From Methylocystis sp. (GTDB lineage: Bacteria > Pseudomonadota > Alphaproteobacteria > Rhizobiales > Beijerinckiaceae), in contig NZ_JAKFWS010000031.1 in assembly GCF_021731785.1 (NCBI RefSeq), forward strand, positions 1 to 64,000: a stretch of DNA of 64,000 nt. The letters are read 5' to 3'. Each line of letters opens with the position of its first letter. The first letter of the stretch is position 1. Of the stretch, positions 17,075 to 26,662 are shown one piece after another. The notes under the pieces are model-generated. The model made no database searches. It had not been told where the DNA came from and worked only from the letters and a program-made list of their open reading frames with translations. The position numbers and the translations under genes were made by a program.

Positions 17075-17080
17075 TATAAT
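17075..17080 (+). promoter_or_regulatory. Candidate -10 for the nuclease-ATPase genes
   Basis: A perfect TATAAT lies 80 bp upstream of the nuclease start in the only sizeable gap of the island's first five genes. The -35 region (TGCACG or so) is weak. It may permit separate expression of the SbcD/SbcC-like pair. Confidence 0.4.
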
Positions 17081-17161
17081 TTCACGCGTTGACGATCTCA
17101 TCAAACGCACAAAGGCGGACAAAACGAAGAGTGCAATTCAACTTAGCGTAGGACGTGCATC

Positions 17162-18436
17162 TTGAGACCCTTTCGCTTCATTCATGCCGCCGACATTCAC
17201 CTTGATAGCCCATTGACGGGGCTCGCCGGCTATGAGGGACCTGCTGTCGAGTGCATTCGTAGGGCAACGCGCCAAGCCTTCGACAATCTGATCAGCGAGG
17301 CGATTGACCAAGAAGTTGGTTTTGTATTGATAGCCGGCGATCTGTATGACGGCGACTGGCGCGATTATCAGACCGGCTTATTCTTCATCCGCCAAATGGG
17401 CAGGCTCGCGAAAGTGAACATTCCTGCGTTCGTACTCCACGGCAATCACGATGCAGAAAGCCAAATTACTCGGAGACTCACGCTTCCCGAAGGCGTCAAC
17501 GTGTTTTCCACTCGGAAGCCCGAGACATTCACACTTGAGGAACTTGGCGTTGCGCTTCACGGTCAAAGCTTCCGGCAGCGCAACGTTACCGACAACCTGG
17601 TCCCTGCTTACCCGGAGCCGGTTGAAGGGGCTTTCAACATCGGTATTCTGCACACCGGCATGGGTGGCATGGGCGGGCACGCGAATTACGCACCCTGTGC
17701 GCTCCATGAACTCGTCGCCAAGGGCTACGATTACTGGGCGCTTGGTCACGTTCACCAAGGCGTCATTCTGCACCAGAATCCCCATGTGGTTTTCCCCGGC
17801 AACCTACAGGGACGGCATATTCGGGAAACGGGCCCCAAGGGCGCATACCTTGTCTCTGTCGAGGATCACAAAATCGTCGAATTAGGCCTGCTGTACACCG
17901 ATGTCGTTCGCTGGGCTCATCTCCAGGTCAATGTCGATGGCTGCGACCGCAATGCCGATGCACTAGAGCGCGTGCGGCGCGCTATCGAACAAGCGATAGA
18001 AAGCGATGCCGATGATCGTCTTCTTGCGTGCCGTATCGAGCTAACCGGCCGCACCGAAATCCATGATCATCTACTGATATCGACCGAACATCTTCTCGCC
18101 GAGGCTCAGGCCGCTGCACTGGGGTTCGGCGACGCTGCGGCTTGGATCGAACGCGTCGTCGTTTCCACGGAACCCGTAATCGACCCCGCGGTGCTTGCTG
18201 TGCGTGAGGATGCGCTGGGGGAATTTCACCGCATGTTGGGAGATGCCGCTGCCGACACCGAATTGCTCGGTCAGCTAGAAGCAGATCTCAGCGAACTCGT
18301 CCGCAAGCTCCCATCCGAGTTACGTAGTGATATAGAGGATGCTGCCCTAAAAGCAGCTGTTCAGGCTGATTATCCCACTCTCATCACGCACGTACGCGGC
18401 TACCTCAATGCGCGCCTCACGGTTCAGGAGGGCTGA
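17162..18436 (+). CDS. Mre11/SbcD (YhaO)-like metallophosphoesterase nuclease
   Basis: A 424-residue protein with the full metallophosphoesterase signature: AADIHLDSP (Asp11, His13), AGDLYDGD (Asp60), HGNHDAES (Asn95-His96), LHTGMGG and GHVHQG. This is the nuclease of Mre11-Rad50 and of the Bacillus YhaO/YhaN pair. It is smaller than many SbcD proteins but has the capping C-terminal region (ADTELLGQLEADLSELVRKL). The start is a TTG with TAGGA 9 bases upstream. The next gene begins 3 bp after its stop, as expected for a nuclease-ATPase complex. It should act on DNA ends in a complex with the following ATPase. Confidence 0.9.
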   Translation: MRPFRFIHAADIHLDSPLTGLAGYEGPAVECIRRATRQAFDNLISEAIDQEVGFVLIAGDLYDGDWRDYQTGLFFIRQMGRLAKVNIPAFVLHGNHDAESQITRRLTLPEGVNVFSTRKPETFTLEELGVALHGQSFRQRNVTDNLVPAYPEPVEGAFNIGILHTGMGGMGGHANYAPCALHELVAKGYDYWALGHVHQGVILHQNPHVVFPGNLQGRHIRETGPKGAYLVSVEDHKIVELGLLYTDVVRWAHLQVNVDGCDRNADALERVRRAIEQAIESDADDRLLACRIELTGRTEIHDHLLISTEHLLAEAQAAALGFGDAAAWIERVVVSTEPVIDPAVLAVREDALGEFHRMLGDAAADTELLGQLEADLSELVRKLPSELRSDIEDAALKAAVQADYPTLITHVRGYLNARLTVQEG

Positions 18437-18439
18437 GCC

Positions 18440-21400
18440 ATGAGGCTTCAGCGACTTGATCTTCTGCGTTATGGCCGCTTCACCAATAGGCATCTCGAAT
18501 TGCCCGTGAGCAATTCCGATATCCATATAGTGTTTGGACCGAACGAGGCAGGCAAATCGACCGCACTTTCCGCCATAGAGGACTTGCTGTTCGGTGTTGA
18601 CAACAACTCGCGCTATAACTTCCTGCACGATTATGGAAGCATGAGAATCGGCGCCATCCTGGAGAACAGCGGGATGACCTTGGAGGTTAGGCGTCGCAAG
18701 GGCCACAAGGATACGTTACTGACAGCAGACGAGGTGCCCATCGCGGGGGGGAACGGCGCACTAGCCGCATTTCTTGCGGGTGCCGACCGGCCTTTCTTCG
18801 AACGTATGTTTAGTCTCGATCATGAGCGTCTTCGCACGGGCGGTCGCGAGATCCTCGAAGCGCAGGACGAAGTTGGCCAGATGCTATTCTCCGCCGGCGC
18901 TGGTCTCTCTGGGCTGCGAGACCGACTCAAAGCGCTCACCGAGGAAGGAGATAGCCTATGGGCTTCCCGGAAGGCAGGGCACAGGAAATATTACCAAGCT
19001 TTGGAACGTCTGGATGGCGCCGACAAGGCGCTTCGTGAACACACGGTCACGGCCAGCAAGTGGCAAGAGGTAAAACGTGCGTATGACGATGCGCATGAGG
19101 CCTATGATGGCCTTGAGAAACAGATCGAAGACATTTCGGCGGAGCAGCGAAAGCTGAGCCGTATTCGACGCGTCTACCGGGATATCCGAAAGATTGCCGG
19201 TCTAGTCGACGAGATCACTGCCTTAGGCGAAGTCATCCCGCTGCCCGAGGATGCGAGTTCGAAACTGGAAGCGGCGGAGCGCGAACACGCTGGCGCCACT
19301 GCGCGCGTCGAAACTCTTAAAGAACAGCTCGAAGGTGAGCGGAACCAACGTGATGCGCTGGAATGCAATGAGGAGCTTCTGATCCGAGAAGACGACATCC
19401 AGCAGTTCCATAAACGCCGAATCGAAGTGCAAAAAGAGAAGGCCGATTTGCCCAACCGCCGAGCCGATCTCGCGAGTGCAGAGGCAAATTTGCGGCGGCT
19501 AGCCGAGGAGCTGGAGTGGGAAGCTGACGACATAGAAACGCTGGTGAAGCGGATTCCGTCGCGCGCTAAGGCCACAGCTCTTCGCACGCTCCTTAACTCC
19601 CGCGGCGAGCGAATGTCAGACACTACGAATGCAAAGGTCGCAGTTGATGAATTGGAAAGTCAGATCGCTGACGTGCAGCAAGAGCTTGATGGCATGGGTG
19701 CGCCTATAGACGTGTCGAAGCTAGCGGCCATCGTCAAAGCGACACGTGAGAGCGATGATATCACATCACGAATAAATGCCGCCGAAAGCGAGACACGGGA
19801 GGCAAAAGCAGCCATCCAACGTCGCCTCAAAGCCCTTAAGCCGCTAGTTGACGAAGAAGAGACGTTGGCGTCAACGCCGGTGCCGGCACGCGACACGGTA
19901 CAAAATCATCGTGATGCCCGGCGCAGCGCCGACCAAAAGATACAGGCTTGTCGCGAGCGTATCCGAGCCGCCAATCAGGATTTGGCAAGATACCGCAAGG
20001 CGCATGAGCGGCTTGCCCACGACGAGGATGCAGTTGCCCCAAGGGACATTGCCGACGCACGCGAATTGCGCGACACTGGTTGGTCGTTAATTCGCCGGCA
20101 CTATGTCGAAGGTGAGTCTGTCCCTGATGCTGAAATCCGCGCGTTTGCAAGCACCGAAGGTGATCTGACCAACAGATATGAGGCGGCTGTCAGTGCCGCC
20201 GACACTTTGGTCGATCGTCGATTCGACAATGCTCAGGCGGCAGCTCAGATTGTCATTACCTCCCGGCAGATCGTAGAGCAACAGGAATTGTTGGAAGGCT
20301 TGCGTGAAGAAGAAAGTGCGCTTGCAGAGGAAAGCCGCACGTTGGATTCTGCCTGGCAAGAGATGTGGGCTGGGGCTCTTTTCAAGCCGCTAGGACCCGA
20401 TTTGATGCTGGAATGGTTTACCTCACGGAGTGAGATACTTGAGGCTATCGCGTGCCGTGCGACAGCCGAGCGCAAACTGGCGACTCTCCGCGGCGAGGAG
20501 ACAGACGCCAAGGCTCGCATTCTTGCAGAATTGGCTGTTGTCGCTGCCGAGACCGAAGCTCTCTACGACCAACCGCTACGGATCGTCATGGAAGCTGCAA
20601 TCGCTGTTCAAACCCGGCATGAAAATGATGCCGCCAATAGGCGCCAATTGGAAGAACGGGTTCGCAAGATGAAAGCCGAAGCTGTCCGCAAGCGCGCAGC
20701 GTTAGAAACGGCAGCAGCGGCATGGGGCAATTGGCAGACTGAGTGGCTTGCTGCGCTTAAACTCGTTGGCGTGGCTGCTGACACACAGCCCGAGGCAGCC
20801 AGTACGCAGCTTGACGCCATTGATCGGGTGCGGGAGATCGCGGTCGAAATCAATCAACTGCGCCACGAGCGGATCGAGAAAATTGAAAACGATATCGACG
20901 TCTTCGGTCAGGACGTCGAAGCCCTCGTGGCCATTGTTGCAAATGATCTTACGAAAACAGGCTCGGAGGACGCAATTCTTGAGCTAGAGCGCCGTCTTGA
21001 GAGCGCGAAACGAATACGCGAGCAGCAGAAGAGCAAGGATGCGGCCATTTCATCCCTGCAAGAAAAGATCGATGGATGCGTGGCTTCGGGGCGTCAGGCG
21101 CGTGAGACGATTAGCCACCTCCAAGAATCTGCTGGTGTGACTGATATTGATCAGCTCAAAGCTGCTATCCACAAGTCCGATAAGTTGAGGGAACTGGAAA
21201 GCGGACGTTCTTCGGTTATGGACGCGCTTGCACGGGAAGGCGACGGACTATCGCTGGCTGAGTTGAATAAGGAATGCGAACCCGTTGATGTCGATCAAGT
21301 GGGTGCCCGTGAGGAGTCGCTTGAACAGGAACTGAAGGAATTACGCGGTCGGCTAATGGAGGCCTCAGAACACCAAACCCAGACTCGAATCGCATTCGAG

Positions 21401-21991
21401 GCTATTGGCGGGGACGACCGCGCTGCGGAAGCTGCGGCGGTCAGACAAGCAGCGCTCGCCGAACTTAGGGAGGTCGCTGCACAATACGTTCGCGTTCGAT
21501 CCGCCGCCACTATGCTCCAATGGGCCATTGAGCGCTACCGCCGCGAGAAGCAGGCTCCGCTTCTCAAACGTGCCGGAGAAATTTTCGCCACGCTTACCAG
21601 CGGTTCTTTCAAGGATCTACGGGTCGAGTTCGATCAACACGACCATGCTCAACTGGTCGGTCTTCGCCCCGACGGGAAGCAAGTCCGCGTTGGCGGGATG
21701 AGCACGGGTACAGCCGATCAACTCTATTTAGCGCTGCGGGTTGCCTCGCTAGAAGATTATCTTGGCCTCACGAACGCTCTTCCGTTTGTCGCCGACGACC
21801 TTTTTATTAATTTTGATGATACGCGCGCGTCGGCAGGCTTTGAAGTTCTTGGCCAATTGGCACGCAAGACTCAGATTCTGTTTTTTACCCACCACCGGCA
21901 TTTGGTCGAAATTGCCCAAGCAACCCTTGGACAATCGGTAGCGGTCGTCTCCTTGGTAGAGGAAGCAGCTGCTGCTGCTGCGGAAAATTAG
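18440..21991 (+). CDS. Rad50/SbcC-like (YhaN-type) coiled-coil ATPase
   Basis: An 1183-residue SMC-class ATPase. Walker A GPNEAGKST (33-41) is followed by about 1000 residues of coiled-coil and charged helical sequence, and then a C-terminal head with the motifs RVGGMSTGTADQLYLALRVA (ABC signature) and FVADDLFINFDD (Walker B) plus HHRHLV. No CxxC zinc hook is visible in the middle, which points to the YhaN subfamily rather than canonical Rad50/SbcC. The protein should clamp DNA and control the adjacent nuclease. It starts three bases after the nuclease stop and ends 145 bp before the next, still larger, SMC-like ATPase. Confidence 0.9.
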   Translation: MRLQRLDLLRYGRFTNRHLELPVSNSDIHIVFGPNEAGKSTALSAIEDLLFGVDNNSRYNFLHDYGSMRIGAILENSGMTLEVRRRKGHKDTLLTADEVPIAGGNGALAAFLAGADRPFFERMFSLDHERLRTGGREILEAQDEVGQMLFSAGAGLSGLRDRLKALTEEGDSLWASRKAGHRKYYQALERLDGADKALREHTVTASKWQEVKRAYDDAHEAYDGLEKQIEDISAEQRKLSRIRRVYRDIRKIAGLVDEITALGEVIPLPEDASSKLEAAEREHAGATARVETLKEQLEGERNQRDALECNEELLIREDDIQQFHKRRIEVQKEKADLPNRRADLASAEANLRRLAEELEWEADDIETLVKRIPSRAKATALRTLLNSRGERMSDTTNAKVAVDELESQIADVQQELDGMGAPIDVSKLAAIVKATRESDDITSRINAAESETREAKAAIQRRLKALKPLVDEEETLASTPVPARDTVQNHRDARRSADQKIQACRERIRAANQDLARYRKAHERLAHDEDAVAPRDIADARELRDTGWSLIRRHYVEGESVPDAEIRAFASTEGDLTNRYEAAVSAADTLVDRRFDNAQAAAQIVITSRQIVEQQELLEGLREEESALAEESRTLDSAWQEMWAGALFKPLGPDLMLEWFTSRSEILEAIACRATAERKLATLRGEETDAKARILAELAVVAAETEALYDQPLRIVMEAAIAVQTRHENDAANRRQLEERVRKMKAEAVRKRAALETAAAAWGNWQTEWLAALKLVGVAADTQPEAASTQLDAIDRVREIAVEINQLRHERIEKIENDIDVFGQDVEALVAIVANDLTKTGSEDAILELERRLESAKRIREQQKSKDAAISSLQEKIDGCVASGRQARETISHLQESAGVTDIDQLKAAIHKSDKLRELESGRSSVMDALAREGDGLSLAELNKECEPVDVDQVGAREESLEQELKELRGRLMEASEHQTQTRIAFEAIGGDDRAAEAAAVRQAALAELREVAAQYVRVRSAATMLQWAIERYRREKQAPLLKRAGEIFATLTSGSFKDLRVEFDQHDHAQLVGLRPDGKQVRVGGMSTGTADQLYLALRVASLEDYLGLTNALPFVADDLFINFDDTRASAGFEVLGQLARKTQILFFTHHRHLVEIAQATLGQSVAVVSLVEEAAAAAAEN

Positions 21992-22045
21992 AACCTCGAA
22001 TTACCGTTCCACCAATGCCCAAGTGGTTTTGGTAATGAGAATTTA

Positions 22046-22063
22046 GTTCGTCTTTAGACGAAC
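22046..22063. promoter_or_regulatory. Inverted repeat before the SMC-S24 gene
   Basis: GTTCGTCT-TT-AGACGAAC has perfect 8-bp arms and sits about 75 bp upstream of the SMC-like gene, inside a 145-bp gap that also has a longer imperfect repeat (ATTACC...GGTAAT). It could be an operator for a repressor or an RNA hairpin controlling readthrough from the previous gene. Confidence 0.5.
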
Positions 22064-22136
22064 ATGCAGCGTTCCTTTCTCTAAAAGAGCGGTGGCGTGT
22101 GTCGGTAAAGGCGCAAATCAAGAGGCTCGCTTTCGT

Positions 22137-25100
22137 ATGGGAATATCGTTAGCAGAAGCGACCGGGTTGCTTTTGGCCGGTACGAAGCTCGCCTGGAACA
22201 AATATAAGGATCACAAGGCAGGCTCAATCACCCTCGACAAACCCGAGCAGCGTCGCTTGCTTGAATTCCTGCTTGCCGCTGATTCCAGCAAGGTCGCCAG
22301 CGGTGACGAGACCCTATTCGCCGGCCTTGTCGCGGTCTGGGAAAACAAGGACCATGACCCAGCGAAAGCCAAAGCGAACGCCGTCGGTAAGGCGAGCACG
22401 CAGTCGTGGCGACTAGCTCGCATCGAGGCTTTCGGCTTCGGCGGTCTGACCATCTTTGGCGGCAAACCGTTTGACCTCTACGTTGGTGGCAACAACTGGT
22501 GCCTTGAGGGGCAGAACGGCTCCGGCAAGACCTCGCTCGTGAGCGCGATCCTCTGGGCGCTAACAGGTAAACGCATCCGCGAACATGAAGGGCCGGTAGA
22601 CGAACGCGGTGAGCGCGAGGATGTCGAAAGCGACGATGGGACGAAAGTTGGTAACTGGCCGCCGCTGGCAGCCTATCCGACGACCATTGCAGACTTACGA
22701 AAACAAGCTGAAGTGTGGGTGCGGCTTACCTTCAAAGCAGCTGACGGCGACACGGCAACAGCCTATCGCCGAATGGTTAGCCCGTTGCTTGGCAACGCCC
22801 AGCTAGAAGAGCAGATCGACGACCGCCTGAAAGCGGCGCTCCGCCTTGCAGAAATCGGTGTTTTGATGCCGGCGCGGCTTGCGAAGATCGGCTTCGGGAG
22901 AAGCAGCCTAACGCTCTATGAGGCGGTGAAGCAGCTGACCGGCCTCGATCAGCTATCCGACATTGCCGAAGGCGTTACAGCCTTCGGTGCTGGTAACCGC
23001 AAGTTCATGAAATACGCCAAGGACCAAGGCATAGAGAATTACGAACGTAAGTTCGCCGATAATATCGCCAGCGCGAAACAGTTGGCGGAGGAGTTCGACT
23101 TTAAGCTGCCCGAGACCATCAGACTCGGCGAAAAGGAAATCGACGAAACGCTCAAGGCGGCAGCAAAACGGGCATCCGACGGCGCGGGTAAGCATCTTGA
23201 GACGCTGAAGAACGAAATCCCCGCTACCATCGACACGACCACAGCCGAGGGTCGCAACACCATTAAAACGGCAGTATCTAGTGCGCGCGGTCTTGTCACA
23301 CAGGGACCGAAGTCTATCCCGCTATTTCAGACGTGGAAGGCTTTGACCGACGCCGCTACTGCCTCGGATTTCGCCAACCTACCGGCTGCCTTGGAAACGG
23401 CCAAGGCGAACCTAAAGAAAGCTTTGGAATGGCACGACCGCCAGACAGCTGACGTCAAACTGCGCCTGAAGGCGCTGGCTGCGCAGAGCTTCATTCCGGT
23501 CAAGGATGCCGACGCCGATTGCCCACTATGTACGTCGCCGCTCGATAACGAAAAGAAACGAGCGCTAGCGGTCGAGCTGGAGGAACTGAAGACCAATGCC
23601 GACGCTGCTGAACGCAAAATTGCCGACGTGTGCCGCAGTATCCAAGAGGCGGTGACGGCTACGGTGCCCGTGGCTATCCGCAATTCGCGAACCACTATCG
23701 ACAAGATGGAGCCTGCGGAAGCCTACGCCGTCGCCATGCAGGAGAAGTTTGTCACGGACGAACCGTTCTCGAACGTCCTCACCGGCCTCGCGGCTTCGGC
23801 AAAGACGCTGGTCGAGGATCAAAAGGGTGCACTTCCGCACTTCACCTATGCCGAGCTCACGCCGACAAAAGGCGAACCAGAGTCGGTGATGCAGCTACGG
23901 CGCGAAATTCACGCGCTGGAACGTCTGATCGCATTGGTGGAATGGTGGAAGACCGCGCGCCCCGCTTTCAGCGATGCATGGAGCGCGCTGATCGGCAAGA
24001 AGCAAGAGGATGGGATTTTTCCGGCCCATAGCGTGGAAGGTAAGCTGGCTGTGCTTGAACAGGCGCTGGGTCATGCCCGACCGCTGGATGATCTATCCAA
24101 GCACCTAACGCACGCTGCAACGGCAGCGACGACGTGGGTCCGAATCGACACCGTTCAAAAAACGCGCGAAGCGATCAAAGACGCGCTGGAACCCCTCAAG
24201 GCCATGCGAGTGCTGGTCGCGGCGGAAACGGCCAGCTCTATTGCCGGGCTGTCTGGCACCATCATTGCCGTCTGCGAGCGCATTTGCTTGAAGGAGCGAC
24301 TTGCCTATGAGGAAGCGGTTATTGGCAGGAAGGAAGTCAGCGTTACCGGTAGCTTCAGCTCCGGCATGCGCATCAATGCAGCGCTCGTCGCCAACACCTC
24401 GTGGCTGCGCGCGATCCTATGGTCGTTCGTCTTCGCCCTACGCGAAGAGACGCTTAAGGCGATAGGATTCAATCCGTTGCCGCTGATGGTCCTCGATGAT
24501 CCGCAAGGGACCTTTGATCCGCGCAATAAGCGCAAATGGGCACAGGAGCTGGTGCGCTGCGCCAACATGCCGACCACCGATTTGCTCGGCGCGCAGCTCA
24601 TCGTGGTGACACACGAGCGTAACTTCTACCAAATGATGATTGATCATGAAAAATTCCTTGCGCAGCAAGGCCTCATCGGCGGCGTGAATAAGGTTTCCGG
24701 AGTCGCCACCGTCGCCAACGGTGGCGAGCTTCAGCGGGTCTATAGTGAAGCCAAGGCAAATAACAACGACGCCAAGGCTCGTGAGTATATCCGTAAGGTG
24801 CGCATTTACTGCGAAGACCTTATCAAGTTCATGCTGCGCAGTGTCAGCAATCGAATCCCAGACATGTCGCTTAATGAGCTTAAGGAGGAGCTGAAGAAGC
24901 TTTGCAAGGCGCATGTCGCACCGTTCGACCGTAAGGCGTTCGAGACGCTTATCAAGGCCCTTAACGAGAGCCAGAAAGCCGTCCAGTATATCAACGAGCC
25001 GCACCATAAAGATGATGAGAGCTTCGGCGTCGCCGAGGCTGATGTGGTCAAGGAGTATTGGGACAAGACCCTGCTCGACAAAATTCACACCGCGTTCAGC

Positions 25101-26003
25101 GTCTTCGACACTTTCGATCTATACACAGGCGAACCGCGCACGTTCCCGTGGGCGAAAAACGTCATCGAATTCCCGGATGGCCATAAGAGCAAGGTCAAGG
25201 AATCTGAAATGCAGCAGACCGGCATCGCGGCGGCAGCAAAAACCGACGGCCGTGCCGGCGACGGCCTCTTAACCGTGAAGGAATGGGATTCGGGCGACAA
25301 GGTTGTCCTGCCGAACCATGATGTATTTCAGCTCGCGGCGGGCACGCTCGACCCCGTGGCCGGCATCGGCGATCTTATCATCGTCAGCAACTACGCAACA
25401 ATCAACCCGCGCAACCTGGTGGTGGCCGTTTTGGGAAGCGCGCTATTGGCGCGCCGCTTTAACAAGCCAGAGAACCATTCAGAAATCGTTGTGCTTACCG
25501 GGCAAGCCGTTGACCCGTCCGCGCTGCCCCCGCCAGTGATCGTCCAGCCTGATACCGATTTCCGCAAAATTGTCGGTACACTATTCACGTCGCATCTCTT
25601 GCCGGTCCCACCGATTGATCCGGAGCGCGAGTTCGTCGCAGTACCTGACCCGGATATCTTAGACGAAACACTGAAAGGCGCACGACTATTCAAGGTAGAA
25701 GGGCGCAGCGCCGAGCCCATTGCTCTTGAAGGGCAGTTCCTCATCACCCGCGACAAGCCTGTAAAAGCGAACGAAATTGCGTCACTCGATGGACGACTGG
25801 TCGTGGGCATCGACGAAGATGGCGCACGGTATTTCAAGCGGCTTCGGTGTCACGACAAGATCGTGGTGTTGGAGAGCCTGAACCCAGACGGGCTAACAGC
25901 GGCGGAGGTCCTGAGCTTGGACGGGTCGCATTCCTTCCCGAAAATCACGGAAGCGCTTGAAGTCATCGGAGTTCTTTTTGAGCTGCCAAATTCTAAATCA
26001 TGA
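22137..26003 (+). CDS. SMC-like zinc-hook ATPase with C-terminal S24/LexA-like peptidase folds
   Basis: A 1288-residue protein from the ATG at 22137 (a GTG 45 bases upstream is an alternative). The N-terminal head has LEGQNGSGKTSL (Walker A about 125-132); CPLC (462-465) is a zinc hook flanked by helical arms; LMVLDDPQGTFDP (near 787) is Walker B. After about residue 1050 two segments resemble the S24 peptidase fold. The second reads VEGRSAEP, GQFLI, DGRLVVGIDEDGARYFKRL, VVLESLNP and VIGVLFELP, with Ser1191 and Lys1234 at a spacing compatible with the Ser-Lys dyad of repressor-type S24 proteins. The first has Thr1070 and Arg1106/1107 instead and is probably inactive. This fusion is new to me. 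It may couple DNA sensing to proteolysis, of itself or of a partner. Confidence 0.82.
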   Translation: MGISLAEATGLLLAGTKLAWNKYKDHKAGSITLDKPEQRRLLEFLLAADSSKVASGDETLFAGLVAVWENKDHDPAKAKANAVGKASTQSWRLARIEAFGFGGLTIFGGKPFDLYVGGNNWCLEGQNGSGKTSLVSAILWALTGKRIREHEGPVDERGEREDVESDDGTKVGNWPPLAAYPTTIADLRKQAEVWVRLTFKAADGDTATAYRRMVSPLLGNAQLEEQIDDRLKAALRLAEIGVLMPARLAKIGFGRSSLTLYEAVKQLTGLDQLSDIAEGVTAFGAGNRKFMKYAKDQGIENYERKFADNIASAKQLAEEFDFKLPETIRLGEKEIDETLKAAAKRASDGAGKHLETLKNEIPATIDTTTAEGRNTIKTAVSSARGLVTQGPKSIPLFQTWKALTDAATASDFANLPAALETAKANLKKALEWHDRQTADVKLRLKALAAQSFIPVKDADADCPLCTSPLDNEKKRALAVELEELKTNADAAERKIADVCRSIQEAVTATVPVAIRNSRTTIDKMEPAEAYAVAMQEKFVTDEPFSNVLTGLAASAKTLVEDQKGALPHFTYAELTPTKGEPESVMQLRREIHALERLIALVEWWKTARPAFSDAWSALIGKKQEDGIFPAHSVEGKLAVLEQALGHARPLDDLSKHLTHAATAATTWVRIDTVQKTREAIKDALEPLKAMRVLVAAETASSIAGLSGTIIAVCERICLKERLAYEEAVIGRKEVSVTGSFSSGMRINAALVANTSWLRAILWSFVFALREETLKAIGFNPLPLMVLDDPQGTFDPRNKRKWAQELVRCANMPTTDLLGAQLIVVTHERNFYQMMIDHEKFLAQQGLIGGVNKVSGVATVANGGELQRVYSEAKANNNDAKAREYIRKVRIYCEDLIKFMLRSVSNRIPDMSLNELKEELKKLCKAHVAPFDRKAFETLIKALNESQKAVQYINEPHHKDDESFGVAEADVVKEYWDKTLLDKIHTAFSVFDTFDLYTGEPRTFPWAKNVIEFPDGHKSKVKESEMQQTGIAAAAKTDGRAGDGLLTVKEWDSGDKVVLPNHDVFQLAAGTLDPVAGIGDLIIVSNYATINPRNLVVAVLGSALLARRFNKPENHSEIVVLTGQAVDPSALPPPVIVQPDTDFRKIVGTLFTSHLLPVPPIDPEREFVAVPDPDILDETLKGARLFKVEGRSAEPIALEGQFLITRDKPVKANEIASLDGRLVVGIDEDGARYFKRLRCHDKIVVLESLNPDGLTAAEVLSLDGSHSFPKITEALEVIGVLFELPNSKS

Positions 26004-26059
26004 TCGGAACGTGGCTGCCTCTCAAATGTTGGCTGCTACCAATACGACACCGCTAGTCC

Positions 26060-26444
26060 GGGACCGTTAAATTAGCTGGGGCGCTACGTCGCTCTGAGGA
26101 GCGGCGGCGTCGGTTTGAACATCCAATCCAACCGCGATTTGAATATCGGTGGCCGGTAACACAACTGCTCACGCAGATCCCCGTTCATGACTGCGGCGCG
26201 CACCTGTAGCATCAGATGAGCGCCGCGCTTCGACCATCGCATCTGCTGCTTCTTGACCATGCGGCGGGCGACCAGCGAATTCACTGCAGACGCTGCGAGC
26301 GCCGCGGCAATCCGCCGCCCTGAGCCGAATTCATCCGCGCCTTCGATCGTTATCATTCGCCGCATTGCCGTCTCCCATTGAGCCGGCAACCTTTTGCTCC
26401 CGAAGGCCTGCGCAGGGACCCACCCCAGTTAATTTAACGGTCTC
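26060..26444. mobile_element. MITE-like internal-deletion derivative of an ISKra4-type element
   Basis: The ends GGGACCGTTAAATTAGCTGGGG (26060-26081) and its inverted partner (26423-26444) match at 20 of 22 positions. Between them only the C-terminal transposase codons survive. Short size with both ends intact means it could still be mobilised by a full-length relative. No target duplication is obvious. Confidence 0.65.
26084..26389 (-). pseudogene. ISKra4-type transposase C-terminal fragment
   Basis: About 100 residues including ASAVNSLVARRMVKKQQMRW and GAHLMLQVRAAVMNG, which resembles the C-terminal end of the second ISKra4-like transposase at 48184-48510 (VNALVNARMNKLQQMRWSPHGAQRVFQARAAVIDG). 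The rest of the gene is missing within the terminal repeats. Confidence 0.6.
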
Positions 26445-26512
26445 CCGCCCCGCGGTCATTTTGAAACCGAAATCGACAACCATAGCCCGTCCGAGATTGG
26501 ACTACAGTCTGT

Positions 26513-26543
26513 AGCCATGCGAGCCATCGTGCCTCGCATGGCT
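26513..26543. repeat. Perfect 11-bp inverted repeat, hairpin
   Basis: AGCCATGCGAG and CTCGCATGGCT flank a 9-base loop in the non-coding stretch before the IS66 element. There is no T-run, so it is not a clear terminator. The remainder of 26445-26662 shows no gene. Confidence 0.5.
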
Positions 26544-26662
26544 AGCCCGCTGGCGCATCGAACGCTTTCGTGTGAATTGCGGCGACTACGACAGCGCGCC
26601 ATCGACCGGCTGAATGAAGGTAGCCATCCGGCGTAGGCCGCGGGCTTCGCAGTCTCCTGAGT

